From the NCBI GenBank assembly GCA_029204225.1, contig CM055093.1:17263041-17327040 (forward strand): a DNA stretch of 64,000 nt, written 5' to 3'. Every line of letters starts with the position of its first letter. The stretch's first letter is position 1. Below are positions 60,901-64,000 of the stretch, piece by piece. The position numbers and the translations under genes are program-made. Below the pieces are notes generated by a model that did no database searches, had not been told where the DNA came from, and worked only from the letters and a program-made list of their open reading frames with translations. The stretch is from Diphasiastrum complanatum (taxonomy: Eukaryota; Streptophyta; Lycopodiopsida; Lycopodiales; Lycopodiaceae).

Positions 60901-63900
60901 TCTTACGAAAATTCAGGGCTTGACAAGGCCCACAAATACGGTTTGCGAGCTAGTCCTTCTGAAAACAGATAGGATGGGACGTGTAGGACGTCGGCATGAC
61001 TCTTGAACGTCTACTGAGTTTGTCTACGACGTCCGTTTTGGGCCAGGAGTCCGGTCAGCCCAAACAGGGGCTCTTCCAGCCTAAAGATGCACTTGATTTT
61101 TTGCCCTACTTTGACACATTCCATTCGGTGACCCTGATGCCGGTGTGGCAACGTCGCATGCCTTGTTACAAGTCCACACATAGATCGTGGGGCCACGACA
61201 GACAACCCGTCAATCGGAGGTCGAAAACCTATTATGGCCAGGGCGTTTCTCTTGCGAAAATTCAGGGCTTGACAAGGCCCACAAATAGGGTTTCTGGGCC
61301 AGTCCTGCTAATAACGGATGGGATGGGACCGGTGGTAAGTCAGCATGACTTGTGGATGTCCGTTGAGTTTGTCTACGACGTCCGTTCCGGGCCAAGAGTC
61401 CTGTCGGCCCAAGCAGGGACTCTTCCAACGTAAAACCGGACTTGATTTTTTACACTACTTTGACACATTCCATTCGGTGACCTTGATGCCGATGTGGCAA
61501 TGACGCATCCACAGCTGCAAGCCCACACATAGATCTTCCGGCAGTGATAGACGGCTAGTCAATCAGAGATCGGAAACCTTTTTTGGCCAGGGCGCTTCCC
61601 TTGCGAAAATTCAGGGCTTGACAAGGTCCACAAATAGGGTTTTCGAGCCCATCCTTCTGATAACAGATGGGATGGGACGTATGGGCTGTCGGCATGACTC
61701 GAGGATATCCGTTGAGTCTGTCAACGACGTCCATTCTGGGCCAGAAGTCTTGTCGGCCCAAACATGGGCTCTTCCAACTTAAAACCGCACGTGATTTTTT
61801 GCCCTACTTTGACACATTCCATTCGGTGACCCTGATGATGGTGTGGCAACGACAATGCCCTACTGCAAGGCCACACATAGATCTTTGGGTAGTGACACGC
61901 GTCCCGTCAATCGGAGGTCGTAAACTTAGTATGGCCGAGGTGTTTCTCTTGCGAAAATTCAGGGCTTGACAAGGCCCACAAATAGGGTTTATTGGCCCGT
62001 CCTTCTGAAAACGGATCGGATGGGACATGTAGGACGTCGGCATGACTCGTGGATCTCTGTCGAGTTTGTCTACGACGTTCGTTCTGTGCCAGGAGTCCGG
62101 TCGGCGCAAACAGGGGCTCTTCCAACCTAAAGAGGCACTTGATTTTTGCCTTGCTTTGACACATTCCATTTGGTGACCGTGATCCCGGGGTGGAAATGAC
62201 GCATGCCTCGCCGCAAGAGCACACATAGATCTCTGGGCAGCGACATGCCCGTCAATCGGAGGTTAGAAATCTATTTCTCTTGCTAAAATTCTGGGCTTGA
62301 CAAGATCCATAAATACGATTTCTGGGCCTGTCCTTCTGATAACGGATGGGATGGGACGTGTGGGACATCGGCATGACTCGTGGATGTCCGTTGAGTCTAT
62401 CTACGACGTGCGTTCTGGGCCAGGAGTCTGGTCGGCCCAAATAGGGCCTCTTCCAGCCTAAAACCGCACTTGATGTTTTGCCCTATTTTGACACATTCCA
62501 TTCGGTGACCCTGATGCCGGTGTGGCAACGACGCATGCCCTGCTGCAAGCCCACACATAGATCTTCGAGCATCGACAGACGGCCCATCAGTTTCTCTTGT
62601 GAAAATTCAGGGCTTTACAAGGCCCACAAATAGGATTTTTGGGTCCGTCCTCGTGATAACGGATGGCATGGGACGTTTGGGATGTCAGAATGACCGTGGA
62701 TGTCCGTTAACTCTATCTATGACATGTGTTCTGGGACAGGAGTCCGGTCAGTCTAAACAAGGGTTCTTCTAGCCTTAAACCGCACTTAATTTTTTGCTTA
62801 ACTTTGACATAATCCACTCGGTGACCTTGTTGCCGATGTGGCAACGACGCATGCCCTACTGCAAGTCAGAGGTCAGAAACTTATGATGGGTTGTGTGTTT
62901 CTCTTGCGAAATTTCAGGGCTTGACAAGGCCCACAAAAAGGGATTCCTGGCCCGTCCTACTGATAACAAATGGGATGGAATGTGTGGGATGTCAGCATGA
63001 CTCGTTATGTCCGTTGAGTCTGTCTACGACGTCCATTCTGGGCTAGGAGTCCGGATGGCCCAAATAGGAGCCCTTCTAGACTAAAACCTGCACTCGATTT
63101 TTTTGCCCTACTTTGACAAATTAGATTCGGCGACGCTGATGCCGGTGTGGCAACGACGTTGCTCTGCTGTAAGCCCACACATAGATCTTCGGACAACGAC
63201 AGATGGCCCGTTAGTTTCTGTTGAGAAAATTCAAGGCTTTACAAGGCCTACAAATAGGGTTTTCGGGCTCGTCCTTTTGATAACGGATGGGATGAGATGT
63301 TTGGGATGCCTGAATGACCGTGGATGTCCGTTGACTCTGTCTACGACGTGCGTTCTGGGCCAGGACTCCAGTCGGCCTAGACAGGGGCTCTTCCAGCCTA
63401 AAACCGCACTTGATTTTTTGCCTTACTTTGACATATTCCTTTCGGTGAGCCTAATGCCGGTGTGGCAACGACGCATGCCCTACTGCAAGTTGGAGGTCGG
63501 AAATGTATTATGGCCGGTTTGTTTCTCTTGCGAAAATTCAGGGCTTGACAAGGCCCACAAAAAGGGTTTTCGGGCCTGTCCTTCTGATAACGAATGGGAT
63601 GGGACATGTGGAACGTCAGCATGACTCATGTATGTTGAATCTGTCTACGACGTCCGTTCTGGGCCAGGAGTCCGGTTGGCCCAAACAGGGGCTCTTCCAA
63701 CCTAAAGACGCACTTGATTTCTTTCCCTACTTTGACACATTCCATTCGGTGACCCTGATGCTGGTGTGGCAATGTCGCATGCCTTGCTGCAATTCCACAC
63801 ATAGATCGTAGGGCCGCGACAAACGACCCGACAACCGGAGGTTGAAAACGTATTATGGCCAGGGCGTTTCTCTTGCGAAAATTCAGGGCTTGACAAGGCC

Positions 63901-64000
63901 CACAAATAGGGATTCTAGGCCCGTCCTTCTGATAATGGATGGGATGGGATGTGTGGGAAGTCGGCATGACTCGTGGATGTCCGTTGAGTCTGTCTGCGAC
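57957..64000. repeat. Right satellite array, ~345-bp units, runs off the window
   Basis: About eighteen head-to-tail units. The anchor cacacatagatc recurs near 58075, 58406, 59099, 59448, 59793, 60136, 60481, 60827, 61176, 61525, 61872, 62221, 62560, 63175 and 63797, at spacings mostly 343-349 bp. Variant patterns show a three-unit higher-order repeat (~1045 bp) in 60.4-62.2 kb and a two-unit repeat (~616 bp) in 62.5-63.6 kb. The empty Gypsy-2 site (cccgt once) is near 58196-58202. The array is still running at base 64000. Confidence 0.95.

Larger units (their letters stand above)
51473..63064. repeat. Duplication block A' (right copy)
   Basis: Direct copy of 7250-24419 without Gypsy-2 and with about 895 bp more satellite. 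Its left edge lies in Copia integrase sequence, unlike the left flank of block A, so 7250/51473 is a true homology boundary. Its right boundary at 63064 is where the left copy meets LINE sequence; here the satellite simply continues. Confidence 0.95.

Noticed and set aside
57957-64000. CRISPR-like array
   Set aside because: The repeated unit is the whole ~345-bp monomer in direct tandem; there are no short identical repeats with unique spacers, and the context is a plant nucleus.

Overview
This window is nuclear DNA from a land plant with a large, repeat-rich genome. The evidence is a GT-AG spliced plant-type GDSL esterase/lipase gene, a fragment of the plant histone-demethylase gene LDL3, and nested Ty1/Copia and Ty3/Gypsy (chromodomain) LTR retrotransposons that share an initiator-Met-tRNA-type primer site. 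A gymnosperm, fern or similar plant is plausible, but the sequence does not decide it. I found no bacterial-style operons, rRNA, tRNA or CRISPR.

Layout. 1-6145: an old plus-strand Copia whose RNase H is split by Copia-1 (488-5916, target duplication aacca). 6146-7249: gene-poor. 7250-24419: block A of a large direct duplication. It holds a Copia RT-RNase H remnant, an intact five-exon GDSL lipase gene (10104-11942), long (CT)n/(GA)n tracts, and an array of ~345-bp satellite units interrupted by the chromovirus Gypsy-2 (14094-20478, target duplication cccgt). 24420-25316: the 3' end of a LINE. 26261-38995: the chromovirus Gypsy-1, with an internally inverted integrase segment and a young, fully coding Copia-2 (31749-37879, target duplication gaaac) nested in its leader. 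40741-42514: an LDL3 pseudogene. 42916-51472: a patchwork of Copia gag, a Helitron-type PIF1 helicase, a second LINE 3' end, a multi-knuckle Gypsy gag/protease, an unrecognised ORF region, the truncated Copia-3 and a solo-like LTR. 51473-63064: block A', the second duplication copy, with a second GDSL gene (54319-56113) and a satellite array that runs off the window end.

The only genes likely to make host proteins are the two GDSL lipases; copy 2 has an altered C-terminus. Among mobile elements only Copia-2 looks capable of encoding its full machinery. The two duplication copies do not diverge evenly: they are nearly identical through GDSL exons 1-3, then step up at an intron-3 (CT)n tract and rise further in the satellite. 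The left satellite carries Gypsy-2 while the right keeps the empty target site. Together these suggest an old duplication that was partly re-homogenised by gene conversion.
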